This document shows positions 11,442-19,082 of a stretch of 51,949 nucleotides of DNA, in pieces. Under the pieces are notes generated by a model. That model had not been told where the DNA came from and made no database searches. It was given only the letters and a program-made list of their open reading frames with translations. Position 1 is the stretch's first letter. The number at the start of each line of letters is the position of its first letter. The position numbers and the translations under genes were made by a program. The stretch comes from Derxia gummosa DSM 723 (GTDB lineage: Bacteria > Pseudomonadota > Gammaproteobacteria > Burkholderiales > Burkholderiaceae_E). The stretch is from NCBI RefSeq assembly GCF_000482785.1, contig NZ_AXWS01000004.1:1-51949 (forward strand), given 5' to 3'.

Positions 11442-12337
11442 TGACGGCGAATCCGCTCCGGATCGTTGTCGCGATTGCGACTGCCGGGCGTCGGGAGCAG
11501 ATGCCGCTGACGCTCGATCGGATTGCCGCCATGGATCGCAGGCCAGATCGCGTCTGTATCTGTCCAGCCCGCGCCGACGATTTCACCGCCGACGTCTCGC
11601 GCTGGTCATTGCCCATCGAGGTCATCGATTGCAAGCGTCCCGGGTTGACCGCCCAGCGCAATCAGATTCTCGATTGCTGCGACGCCGCCGATGTGGTGGT
11701 CTTTCTCGATGACGATTACTACCCGTCGCCCTGGTATCTCGAGCGAGTCGAGGAAATATTTCTGGCGCATCGGCAGGTGGTGGTCGCTACCGGGCATCCG
11801 GTACATGACGGTGCTACCGGGCCGGGTTTCCCACCCGAGGAGGCCGATCGACTCCTCGCGGGATATGCGCGCCCATCCGGACCGGCCTGCATTGCGCCGA
11901 CTTATGGCGGCTATGGCTGCAACATGGCGATTCGTCTGCGCCCGGTATATGAAAACCGGCTTCGCTTTGATGAAAGACTTCCGCTTTATGGCTGGCTCGA
12001 AGATATCGACTTCACTCGCCGGCTCGCCCGTTTCGGTGAGATCGTCAGTAGCCCGCAATTGACCGGAGTTCATCTCGCGGTAAAGAAGGGGCGCAGTCCC
12101 GGAATTCGCCTCGGGTATTCCCAGCTGGCGAATCCGATTTATATGGTGCAGGGCGGTAGCATTTCGTTCAAATATGCCTGTCGGCATATCTGGAGAAACT
12201 GCGTGAGCAATCTGGTGAAATCGCTGGCCCCCGAGCCGTGGGTGGACCGGCGCGGCAGGCTGCGCGGAAACCTTCTGGCCTTGAGTGATCTGTTGCGCAG
12301 ACGTCTGGACCCGATGCGCGTACTGGAATTGCGCTGA
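11441..12337 (+). CDS. Glycosyltransferase family 2 (GT-A)
   Basis: This 298-residue cytoplasmic enzyme has the GT-A nucleotide-binding N-terminus (IVVAIATAGRREQMPLTLDRI), KRPGLTAQRNQILD, and the metal-binding acidic motif VVFLDDDYYPSPWYLE. Further on, YGWLEDIDFTRRLARFG supplies the ED-type catalytic base region usual in GT2. The start ATG shares one base with the flippase TAA. It may act as a rhamnosyl- or other EPS transferase, but the substrate is unknown. Confidence 0.9.
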   Translation: MTANPLRIVVAIATAGRREQMPLTLDRIAAMDRRPDRVCICPARADDFTADVSRWSLPIEVIDCKRPGLTAQRNQILDCCDAADVVVFLDDDYYPSPWYLERVEEIFLAHRQVVVATGHPVHDGATGPGFPPEEADRLLAGYARPSGPACIAPTYGGYGCNMAIRLRPVYENRLRFDERLPLYGWLEDIDFTRRLARFGEIVSSPQLTGVHLAVKKGRSPGIRLGYSQLANPIYMVQGGSISFKYACRHIWRNCVSNLVKSLAPEPWVDRRGRLRGNLLALSDLLRRRLDPMRVLELR

Positions 12338-12357
12338 TCGCGCCAGGCAGATTGCTC

Positions 12358-13545
12358 ATGAATCCATTCAGCAGACTTCAGGATCTGCGCTTCGGTATCG
12401 ATGCCGAGGCTCTGCGCATGCCGATGTCGGGCGTCGGGCGTTATGTGCACGAATTGTGTGCGCATATCGAGAGACGACTGCCCGATGCCCGGTTATTTGC
12501 CTATGGCCGGTATCCGCGCGAGGAATTGAAGTTTCCGTCCGATCGCTGGCTTTATCGGCGCGAGGAGAACGAGACACTTGCCCGCATTCCGTCCTTCCTT
12601 TGGTTGCGCAGTTTTGGCGCGGCTCGCGCACGGAATGACCGGCTCGATGTGTTCTGGGGTGGCCGCACCTTGCACACCGGACGGCGGGTGGCGCCGCTCA
12701 TGATTTCGACCGTGCACGATCTCAACCATGTCGAGGTGCCGGAAACGATGCAGGGAAGCACGCGTCTGTCGCACCGACTCTGGTTTGCCCGTGATGTCCG
12801 CGGTGCCGATTGCGTGCTGGTCAATTCGCAAGGCACGCGCGAGCGCCTGGCCCGCCATCTGAAGGTCGAGGCTCAGGGAATCGTTCGGCTGGGCGTCCGT
12901 CTTCCACCGCAATGGCAGGGCGTCTCGGCGGCAGGCGAGGGACTTGCGGAGCTCGGCCTGCTCGGCGTGCGTCCGCCTTATCTGCTGACCGTGTCGACGC
13001 TTGAGCCGCGCAAGAATGTGATGGCCCTGGTCGATGCCTTTGTCGCGCTCAAGCGCTCGAGGCAGTTGCCGCCCGATTTGCGACTGGTGGTGGCGGGCGC
13101 GAAAGGCTGGATAAAGTCGGAGGCCTATCGGAAGATCGCGGCGCTGGAATCGGAGGGCGTGATCCTGCCCGGATATGTGCCCGATGAATTGATGGGGCCG
13201 CTTTACGCCAATGCGCAATTGTTCGTGTTTCCGTCGCGCTATGAAGGGTTTGGCGTGCCGGTACTCGAAGCCCGCGCCTGGGGCACGCCCACGCTCGTGA
13301 CCCGCGTGCCGGAATTGATCGAAGCCGGCGAGTCGGAATCTATCGTGACCGGATTCGATGCGGAATCGATCGGCGCCGGCATCCTGCGCGCCTTGGGTCA
13401 GCCACGCAAATTGCAGGACGCCGCTTTCTATGCACGCCATTCCTGGGAAAACTCGGGCGATCATTTTCTGCATCTGATCGATTCGGCCTTGCGCGGCAGA
13501 GAGATGGAAAGGCCGCGCGGCCAGATGTCGGGAGCGCTGCGATGA
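12358..13545 (+). CDS. Glycosyltransferase family 4 (GT-B)
   Basis: This 395-residue enzyme has the N-terminus FGIDAEALRMPMSGVGRYVHE, the glycine-rich acceptor-side loop of many GT4 mannosyl/rhamnosyl transferases. TVSTLEPRKNVMALVDAF and the donor motif SRYEGFGVPVLEARAWGTP (E-x7-E) follow. A TTG two codons earlier (12352) is an alternative start. The gene overlaps the next glycosyltransferase by ATGA. Sugar specificity cannot be assigned. Confidence 0.9.
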   Translation: MNPFSRLQDLRFGIDAEALRMPMSGVGRYVHELCAHIERRLPDARLFAYGRYPREELKFPSDRWLYRREENETLARIPSFLWLRSFGAARARNDRLDVFWGGRTLHTGRRVAPLMISTVHDLNHVEVPETMQGSTRLSHRLWFARDVRGADCVLVNSQGTRERLARHLKVEAQGIVRLGVRLPPQWQGVSAAGEGLAELGLLGVRPPYLLTVSTLEPRKNVMALVDAFVALKRSRQLPPDLRLVVAGAKGWIKSEAYRKIAALESEGVILPGYVPDELMGPLYANAQLFVFPSRYEGFGVPVLEARAWGTPTLVTRVPELIEAGESESIVTGFDAESIGAGILRALGQPRKLQDAAFYARHSWENSGDHFLHLIDSALRGREMERPRGQMSGALR

Positions 13546-14699
13546 AGGTGGCCATCGTTCACGAATGGCTCGCGTCCTATGCGGGTAGCGAGCGCGTCGT
13601 CGAGCAATTGCTGCTGCTGTATCCGGAGGCGGATCTGTTTGCCGTGGTGGACTTTCTGCCGGATTGTGAGCGGGCATTCCTGCGCGGCAAGCGGCCTGCC
13701 ACCACCTTCATCCAGCACCTGCCGAAAGCGCGTACGCATTTCCGGCATTACCTGCCCTTGATGCCGCTGGCCATCGAGCAGCTCGATCTTTCCACCTATG
13801 ACCTGGTGATTTCATCCAATCACGCGGTGGCGAAAGGCGTGATCACCGGGCCGAACCAGTTGCATGTGAGCTATGTGCATTCGCCCATGCGCTATGCCTG
13901 GGATTTCCAGCATCAGTATTTGCGTGAGTCGGGCATGACGGGCGGCGCGTTGTCCGCGATCGTGCGGCTGATGCTGCATTACCTGCGCAACTGGGATGCG
14001 CGTTCCGCCCTGGGCGTCGACCGGTTCGTCGCCAATTCGGCCTTCATCGCGCGACGTATCGAAAAGACCTATCGCCGCGAATCGGAAGTCATTCATCCGC
14101 CGGTGAATGTGCGCAAATTCGAGCTGGGCGGCGCGAGGGAGGATTTCTATCTTTCGGCGTCGCGCATGGTTGCGTACAAGCGCGTGCCGCTGGTGGTCGA
14201 GGCTTTCGCGCGGATGCCGGACAAGCGCCTCGTCGTCATTGGCGACGGCCCCGATTTCGAGCGCGTGAAGGCGATCGCCACGCCCAATGTGACGGTGCTC
14301 GGCTATCAGGCGGACGCCGAGATGGTGTCGTACATGCAGCGCGCGAAGGCGCTGGTATTTGCGGCCGAGGAGGATTTCGGCATCGCGCCGGTGGAGGCCC
14401 AGGCCTGCGGCACTCCTGTGATCGCCTACGGGCGTGGCGGCTCGCTCGAAACCGTCAATGTGCGCGGCGATGCTCCGACTGGCGTGTTCTTCCCCGAGCA
14501 GGCGGTGCCGGCGATCATCGCGGCGGTGGCCGAATTCGAGTCACGGGCGGGCGAGTTCACGCCGCAGAACTGCCGCGTCTGGGCCGAGGGCTTCTCGGAG
14601 GAGAACTTCCGCGCGCGCTTCGGCGCGGCGGTGGACGGCTATCTGGGCCTGACGCCGCGCACCGGCGGCAAGGGGCATCTGCGGCTGGCGGCGGTCTAG
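13542..14699 (+). CDS. Glycosyltransferase family 4, WbaZ-like
   Basis: The 385 residues begin MKVAIVHEWLASYAGSERVV and continue with YDLVISSNHAVAKGVI and SYVHSPMRYAWD, a block typical of WbaZ-type GT4 mannosyltransferases. The donor-site region has AAEEDFGIAPVEAQACGTPV (E-x7-E) and the late AYGRGGSLETV loop. It is the last gene of the EPS operon as seen here. It is followed by a short GC-rich gap with a modest inverted repeat (CGGTCGGC/GCCGACCG) before a convergent gene. Confidence 0.9.
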   Translation: MKVAIVHEWLASYAGSERVVEQLLLLYPEADLFAVVDFLPDCERAFLRGKRPATTFIQHLPKARTHFRHYLPLMPLAIEQLDLSTYDLVISSNHAVAKGVITGPNQLHVSYVHSPMRYAWDFQHQYLRESGMTGGALSAIVRLMLHYLRNWDARSALGVDRFVANSAFIARRIEKTYRRESEVIHPPVNVRKFELGGAREDFYLSASRMVAYKRVPLVVEAFARMPDKRLVVIGDGPDFERVKAIATPNVTVLGYQADAEMVSYMQRAKALVFAAEEDFGIAPVEAQACGTPVIAYGRGGSLETVNVRGDAPTGVFFPEQAVPAIIAAVAEFESRAGEFTPQNCRVWAEGFSEENFRARFGAAVDGYLGLTPRTGGKGHLRLAAV

Positions 14700-14803
14700 G
14701 CCCGGTCGGCGGCGTTGCCGACACGGACCCGGCCCGACATTGCGCCGGCGGCCGCGGCGCCGGGCGCTCCGGTCTGCCGGGCCGACCGCCGCCCGCGCCG
14801 CGC

Positions 14804-15838
14804 TCACTTGCGCAGCGTCTCCTCCTCGTAGCGCGGATACAGGTGCACGACCGAACGCTCCAGTTCCTCGCGCGCCACGGCCATGCCTGCGAAGCGCGCG
14901 GGCAGCGGCTGCTGCATCACCTCGGGCATGTCGAGGCCGCGTCCGGCGGCGTCGCGCAGACTGGCGCGCAGCCAGTCGAGGTAGTCGCGGGTCTGGGCGA
15001 TGGCCTCCTGCCCATGCACGACCGGGCCGTGGCCCGGCACGAGCGTGGTGAAGGGCACCTTGGCCAGCCGGTCGAGCGCCGCGAGCCAGGCGTCGATGTC
15101 GGCATCGGGCGTGGTGGGCGCGCGCTCGAAGAACACGAGATCGCCCGCGAACAGCGTGCCGCTCTTGACGTCGAACACCGCGAGGTCGGCGCCGGTGTGG
15201 CCGGCCAGCGCGATCAGTTCCAGCTCGCGGCCCGCGACCGTCACCCGGCCGGGCTCGGCCACCTTCGCGGGCACCGCCACCACCGTGCCCGACATCCAGC
15301 CCGCGAGCATGCCGTAGAGGTTGTCGGACAACTTCTCGCCGCGCGTGCGGATCGCCTCGATCGTGCCGGGCAGGGCGCTCACGGGCGCGCCGGCAAAGGC
15401 CTGGTTGCCGAGGAAGTGGTCGGGATGGGCGTGGGTGATGAACACCGCCGCCACCTTGCCGCCCGCGACCGCGCGCATCTGCTCGCCGTAGCGGCGCGAC
15501 GGGCCGGTGTCGATGACGATCGCGCCCTCGGGCGTGGCGATGAAGCCGGTGTTGACGATGTTGCCGCCGTTGCGCGCGTTGAAATGCTCGCGCACGCCTT
15601 CGAGCACGAAAACGCCGGGCGCGACGCTGACCGGGTCGAGCCGGTAGTCGGGGGCCTGGGCGACGGCGGCGCCGCCCGCCAGCGCGAGCGCGAGCAGCAG
15701 GCGCGCCGCGAGGCGCGGGCCGCGCGGGCGCGGCGCGGCCGAGGTGGCATCCGTGCGTGGCGCGGCAGCATCGGCGCCGGCGGGCATCGCGGTATCGGCG
15801 CGCGGACGCGGCGCCATGCCGAAGCGTCCGCGCCTCAT
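14804..15838 (-). CDS. MBL-fold zinc metallo-hydrolase, quinoprotein-relay (SoxH-related) type
   Basis: This 344-residue metallo-beta-lactamase-fold protein is exported: a hydrophobic segment LAARLLLALALAGGAAVA ends before QAPDYRLDP. Zinc ligands are visible in THAHPDHFLGN (HxHxDH), GHTGADL, AGDLVFFE and PGHGPVVH. It is translated from an ATGA overlap with the SoxYZ-like gene upstream. That pairing is the hallmark of the proposed 'quinoprotein relay system' found next to PQQ-dependent dehydrogenases. No PQQ dehydrogenase or cytochrome is present here, so the in vivo partner must be elsewhere. The catalytic substrate of this family is not established. Confidence 0.82.
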   Translation of the reverse strand: MRRGRFGMAPRPRADTAMPAGADAAAPRTDATSAAPRPRGPRLAARLLLALALAGGAAVAQAPDYRLDPVSVAPGVFVLEGVREHFNARNGGNIVNTGFIATPEGAIVIDTGPSRRYGEQMRAVAGGKVAAVFITHAHPDHFLGNQAFAGAPVSALPGTIEAIRTRGEKLSDNLYGMLAGWMSGTVVAVPAKVAEPGRVTVAGRELELIALAGHTGADLAVFDVKSGTLFAGDLVFFERAPTTPDADIDAWLAALDRLAKVPFTTLVPGHGPVVHGQEAIAQTRDYLDWLRASLRDAAGRGLDMPEVMQQPLPARFAGMAVAREELERSVVHLYPRYEEETLRK

Positions 15839-16689
15839 GGCGTCACCCAGCCGGTGATGCGGTTGCCCTGGATGTCGCGGCCGATGATGCGCACCGGCCC
15901 GGTGGTGTCGAGGTCGATGCTGATCATCGGATTTTCGGAGATGGGCTCCCACGGCTCGATCTGCGCCAGCTCGCGGCCGGCGTCGTCGGTGAGCGTGATG
16001 AGCTCGATGTAGAACTTGGGAATGCCGGCCGCGAGGCCCGTGTCCATCGGATGCATGGTGCGCAGGCGCAGCCGCGAGCCGCCGTCGGGCCGAGGCCAGA
16101 GCCGCGCCGACACCTGGCCGAGCACGTCCGACCATTGCTTGCTGCCGGTGCCGAGGCTGGGCGTGGTGCAGCCCCCGCCCGAGGCCGTGAGCCAGCCGCC
16201 GCCCACGTGCCACACGCCGTCGCCGGCGAGCACGGCCGCTCGCACCGGCGTGGACTGCTCGACCTTGAAGCGGAACGAGATCTCGGGTTTCGCATGCACC
16301 GGGCGGTACTCGATCAGGCGCGGGATCGGGTTGAGATCGGCCACGACGAGGATGCGCGTGACGCCGTCGAGCGCGCGCGCGTCCACCTGCACCGGCACGT
16401 TGAGCGCGTCCTCGGCGTAGGTGGGCAGGAAGACGCGCACGCGGTCGTCGAACACCACCGGGTGGTCGGACAGGAAGCCGCGCACCATCACGTCCCAGGA
16501 CGGCGAGCGCAGCGGATCGGGCGGCACGGTACCGGCAGGCGCGGGCGCCAGGGTGGGTGCCGACGGCGTGGCCGGCAGGTCTGCCGCGTGCAGCGGCGCG
16601 GCGGCGCAGGCGAGCGCGAGGGCCAGCGCGGCGAGCGGGCTGCGCCGTGCGCGCCCGCGCGGCCGGGCGGGGCGGTGGGTGATGGACAT
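15835..16689 (-). CDS. Quinoprotein dehydrogenase-associated SoxYZ-like carrier
   Basis: This 284-residue exported protein has a signal peptide (RRSPLAALALALACAAAPLHA-type, cleavage near residue 35). The N-terminal half is SoxY-like and carries a conserved cysteine in LTASGGGCTTP, the position used by SoxY to hold substrate. The C-terminal half (RLRTMHPMDTGL ... GWVTP) is SoxZ-like, so the protein is a natural SoxY-SoxZ fusion. This architecture is known beside PQQ-dependent alcohol/aldehyde dehydrogenases. ATG at 16689 gives a clean signal peptide; longer upstream frames look non-coding. It forms a two-gene operon with the MBL gene. Confidence 0.85.
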   Translation of the reverse strand: MSITHRPARPRGRARRSPLAALALALACAAAPLHAADLPATPSAPTLAPAPAGTVPPDPLRSPSWDVMVRGFLSDHPVVFDDRVRVFLPTYAEDALNVPVQVDARALDGVTRILVVADLNPIPRLIEYRPVHAKPEISFRFKVEQSTPVRAAVLAGDGVWHVGGGWLTASGGGCTTPSLGTGSKQWSDVLGQVSARLWPRPDGGSRLRLRTMHPMDTGLAAGIPKFYIELITLTDDAGRELAQIEPWEPISENPMISIDLDTTGPVRIIGRDIQGNRITGWVTP

Positions 16690-16946
16690 CGTCGGTCCTT
16701 GTCGTTGTGGTGGCTGACGCCTTGTCTCCGGGGCGCGCTGCCGCGTCGCGGCGGCAGCCGGCGGATGATTGCGGCTCGCGCGCGGCGCGGCAAGGCGGCC
16801 CGACGGACGCGATCGCCGCCGCCCGCCCGAAACGAAGGCCGGTGGCACGTCGGTCCGACCGGGTGAGCGCGCTGCCATGACGTTCGACCGCGCAACCCCC
16901 GCCGCTGTTCGTGGTCCCAACCGCCATCCGTCGTCCCGGCCCCGAG

Positions 16947-18818
16947 ATGAAAGCCTTTGCACGCCTCTACACCGCGCTCGACGCCAGCACCGCCACGCTC
17001 GACAAGATCGCTGCGCTCACCGCCTATTTCGCCGCCGCGCCCGCGCGCGACGCGGCCGTGGCCGTGTACTTCCTTGCCGGCGGCCGCCCGCGCCGCGCCG
17101 TGCCATCGCGCGTGCTGCGCGAGGCGGCGCGCGCCGAGGCCGGTCTGCCCGAATGGCTGTTCGACGAGAGCTATGACGCCGTCGGCGACCTGGCCGAGAC
17201 CATCGCCCACATCCTCCCGCCGCCCGAGCGCGACGACGACCTCGGCCTCGCCGACTGGCTCGACCAGCGCATTGCGCCGCTCAAGGGCCTCGCGCCCGAC
17301 GAGCTCGCCGCCCGCCTGCGCGAGTACTGGCGCGGCCTCGACTGGGGCGGGCGCTTCCTGCTCGTCAAGCTCATCGGCGGCGGCTTCCGCGTCGGCGTGA
17401 GTCGGGCGCTGGTGGTGCGCGCGCTCGCGGCGCATGCCGGCCTCGACCCCAAGCGCGTGGCCGAGCGCATCGTCGGCTACACCGACGGCGCGCGCCTGCC
17501 CTCGGCCGAGGACTACCTCGCGCTGATCGCGCCGCTCGCGGCGGGGGAGGGCGGCGGTAGCGTTGCGGATGCGGGGGACGGCGGTGATGGCGTTGCCGGT
17601 GCCAGTGCCGGTACCGGTGCGGGGGCCGGGAGCGCCGCGCCGGAAGCCGGGACCAGCGCCGTCGGCCCGTCCACGGGCACGCCGCCCGCCCGCCCGCGCG
17701 CCGACGGCCAGCCCTATCCCTTCTTTCTCGCCCAGCCGCACACCGGCGACATCACCGCGCTCGGCGACGCCGCCGACTGGCTCGTCGAATGGAAGTGGGA
17801 CGGCATCCGCGCCCAGGCCGTGCGGCGCGCCGGCCGGCTCTGGCTCTGGTCACGCGGCGAGGAACTCGTGACCGACCGCTTCCCCGAACTTGCGCCGCCG
17901 CTGCTCGCGCTGCCCGACGGCACGGTGCTCGACGGCGAGATCGTCGTCTGGCGCGACGGTCGGCCCGCGCCCTTCGCCGCGCTCCAGACCCGCATCGGCC
18001 GCAAGACGCTCGGCCGCAAGCTGCTGGCCGAGAACCCGGCGGCATTCATCGCCTACGACCTGCTCGAAGCCGACGGCATCGACTGGCGCGCTCGGCCGCA
18101 GCGCGAGCGGCGCGCGCGACTGGAGGCGGTCGTCGGCGCGGTGCTGGCGGCGGATGCGACGACGGGCGCGCCGGCTTCCTCCGACCAGGCTGACGGTTTG
18201 CGGCCGAGCATGCCGAGCGGGCAGGAGGGGCCGTTGCGGCTGTCGCCGCTTGTCGAGTCGAGGCCCGCCGCCGGCTGGCCCGCGCTCGCCGCACTGCGCG
18301 AGCAGAGCCGCGAACGCGGCGTCGAGGGCTTCATGCTCAAGCACCGCGACAGCCCCTACGGCATCGGCCGCGCGCGCATCGCCGGCGGCGGCTGGTGGAA
18401 GTGGAAGATCGACCCGCTCACGATCGACGCGGTGCTCATCTACGCCCAGGCCGGCCACGGCCGGCGCGCATCCCTGCATACGGATTACACCTTTGCGCTC
18501 TGGGCCGACGCGCCCGACGGCGGCCGCGTGCTCGTGCCCTTCGCCAAGGCCTATTCCGGCCTCACCGACGCCGAGATCCGCGAGGTGGACGCGATCGTGC
18601 GGCGCATCACGGTCGAGAAGTTCGGCCCGGTGCGCAGCGTCACGCCAACGCTCGTGATGGAGCTGGGCTTCGAGGGCGTGGCGCCGAGCGCGCGGCACAA
18701 GAGCGGCGTGGCGGTGAGGTTCCCGCGCATCCTGCGCTGGCGGCGCGACAAGCCGGTCGAGGAGGCGGACAGCCTCGCGGGGCTTCGGCGGCTCGCGGGG
18801 CTGGACGACGGTGGCTGA
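16947..18818 (+). CDS. ATP-dependent DNA ligase (LigB-like)
   Basis: This 623-residue protein has three parts: an N-terminal DNA-binding domain (1-195), a low-complexity Gly/Ala/Pro linker (about 198-252), and the nucleotidyltransferase plus OB domains. The adenylated lysine is Lys283 in EWKWDGIRAQ, followed by LDGEIVVWRDG (motif III region), EGFMLKHRDSPY (motif IV) and WWKWKID (motif V). OB-fold sequence ends at KPVEEADSLAGLRRL. ATG 16947 aligns with a plausible start (MKAFARLY). Many bacterial homologues sit with a helicase and an exonuclease in a DNA-repair operon; neither is here, so it may be a solitary accessory ligase. The linker is longer than is common, judged by eye. Confidence 0.9.
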   Translation: MKAFARLYTALDASTATLDKIAALTAYFAAAPARDAAVAVYFLAGGRPRRAVPSRVLREAARAEAGLPEWLFDESYDAVGDLAETIAHILPPPERDDDLGLADWLDQRIAPLKGLAPDELAARLREYWRGLDWGGRFLLVKLIGGGFRVGVSRALVVRALAAHAGLDPKRVAERIVGYTDGARLPSAEDYLALIAPLAAGEGGGSVADAGDGGDGVAGASAGTGAGAGSAAPEAGTSAVGPSTGTPPARPRADGQPYPFFLAQPHTGDITALGDAADWLVEWKWDGIRAQAVRRAGRLWLWSRGEELVTDRFPELAPPLLALPDGTVLDGEIVVWRDGRPAPFAALQTRIGRKTLGRKLLAENPAAFIAYDLLEADGIDWRARPQRERRARLEAVVGAVLAADATTGAPASSDQADGLRPSMPSGQEGPLRLSPLVESRPAAGWPALAALREQSRERGVEGFMLKHRDSPYGIGRARIAGGGWWKWKIDPLTIDAVLIYAQAGHGRRASLHTDYTFALWADAPDGGRVLVPFAKAYSGLTDAEIREVDAIVRRITVEKFGPVRSVTPTLVMELGFEGVAPSARHKSGVAVRFPRILRWRRDKPVEEADSLAGLRRLAGLDDGG

Positions 18819-18990
18819 AGCGGCGTCGACGCTGGCGCTGGCTCGGTGTTCGGGGCGGTCGGGCTTTGAGGCGGTTGGGTTTTCCGGTCCGGTCTGGCGC
18901 GGGGCAGGGGCCGGGGCGGGGCGCCGACCGAACCGAACGCCCGAGGCGGAACGCCTGAACAAGAGCCTGGACGAACCAGCGAACGTCCAG

Positions 18991-19039
18991 ATGGGACGAG
19001 GCCCGACCCGGCTCATCGCCGGACCGGGCCTCGTCCCGT
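18991..19039. terminator. Bidirectional terminator hairpin
   Basis: A perfect 13-bp stem (GGGACGAGGCCCG at 18993-19005 with its complement at 19025-19037) encloses an inner CCGGC/GCCGG stem and a TCATC loop. It sits between the convergent ligase and lipoprotein genes, so it can end transcripts from both sides. There is no long T-tract. Confidence 0.75.
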
Positions 19040-19082
19040 CCGCGCCGGCGTCACCCGCCGGCCGGCTTCACCGTCGCCGCGC

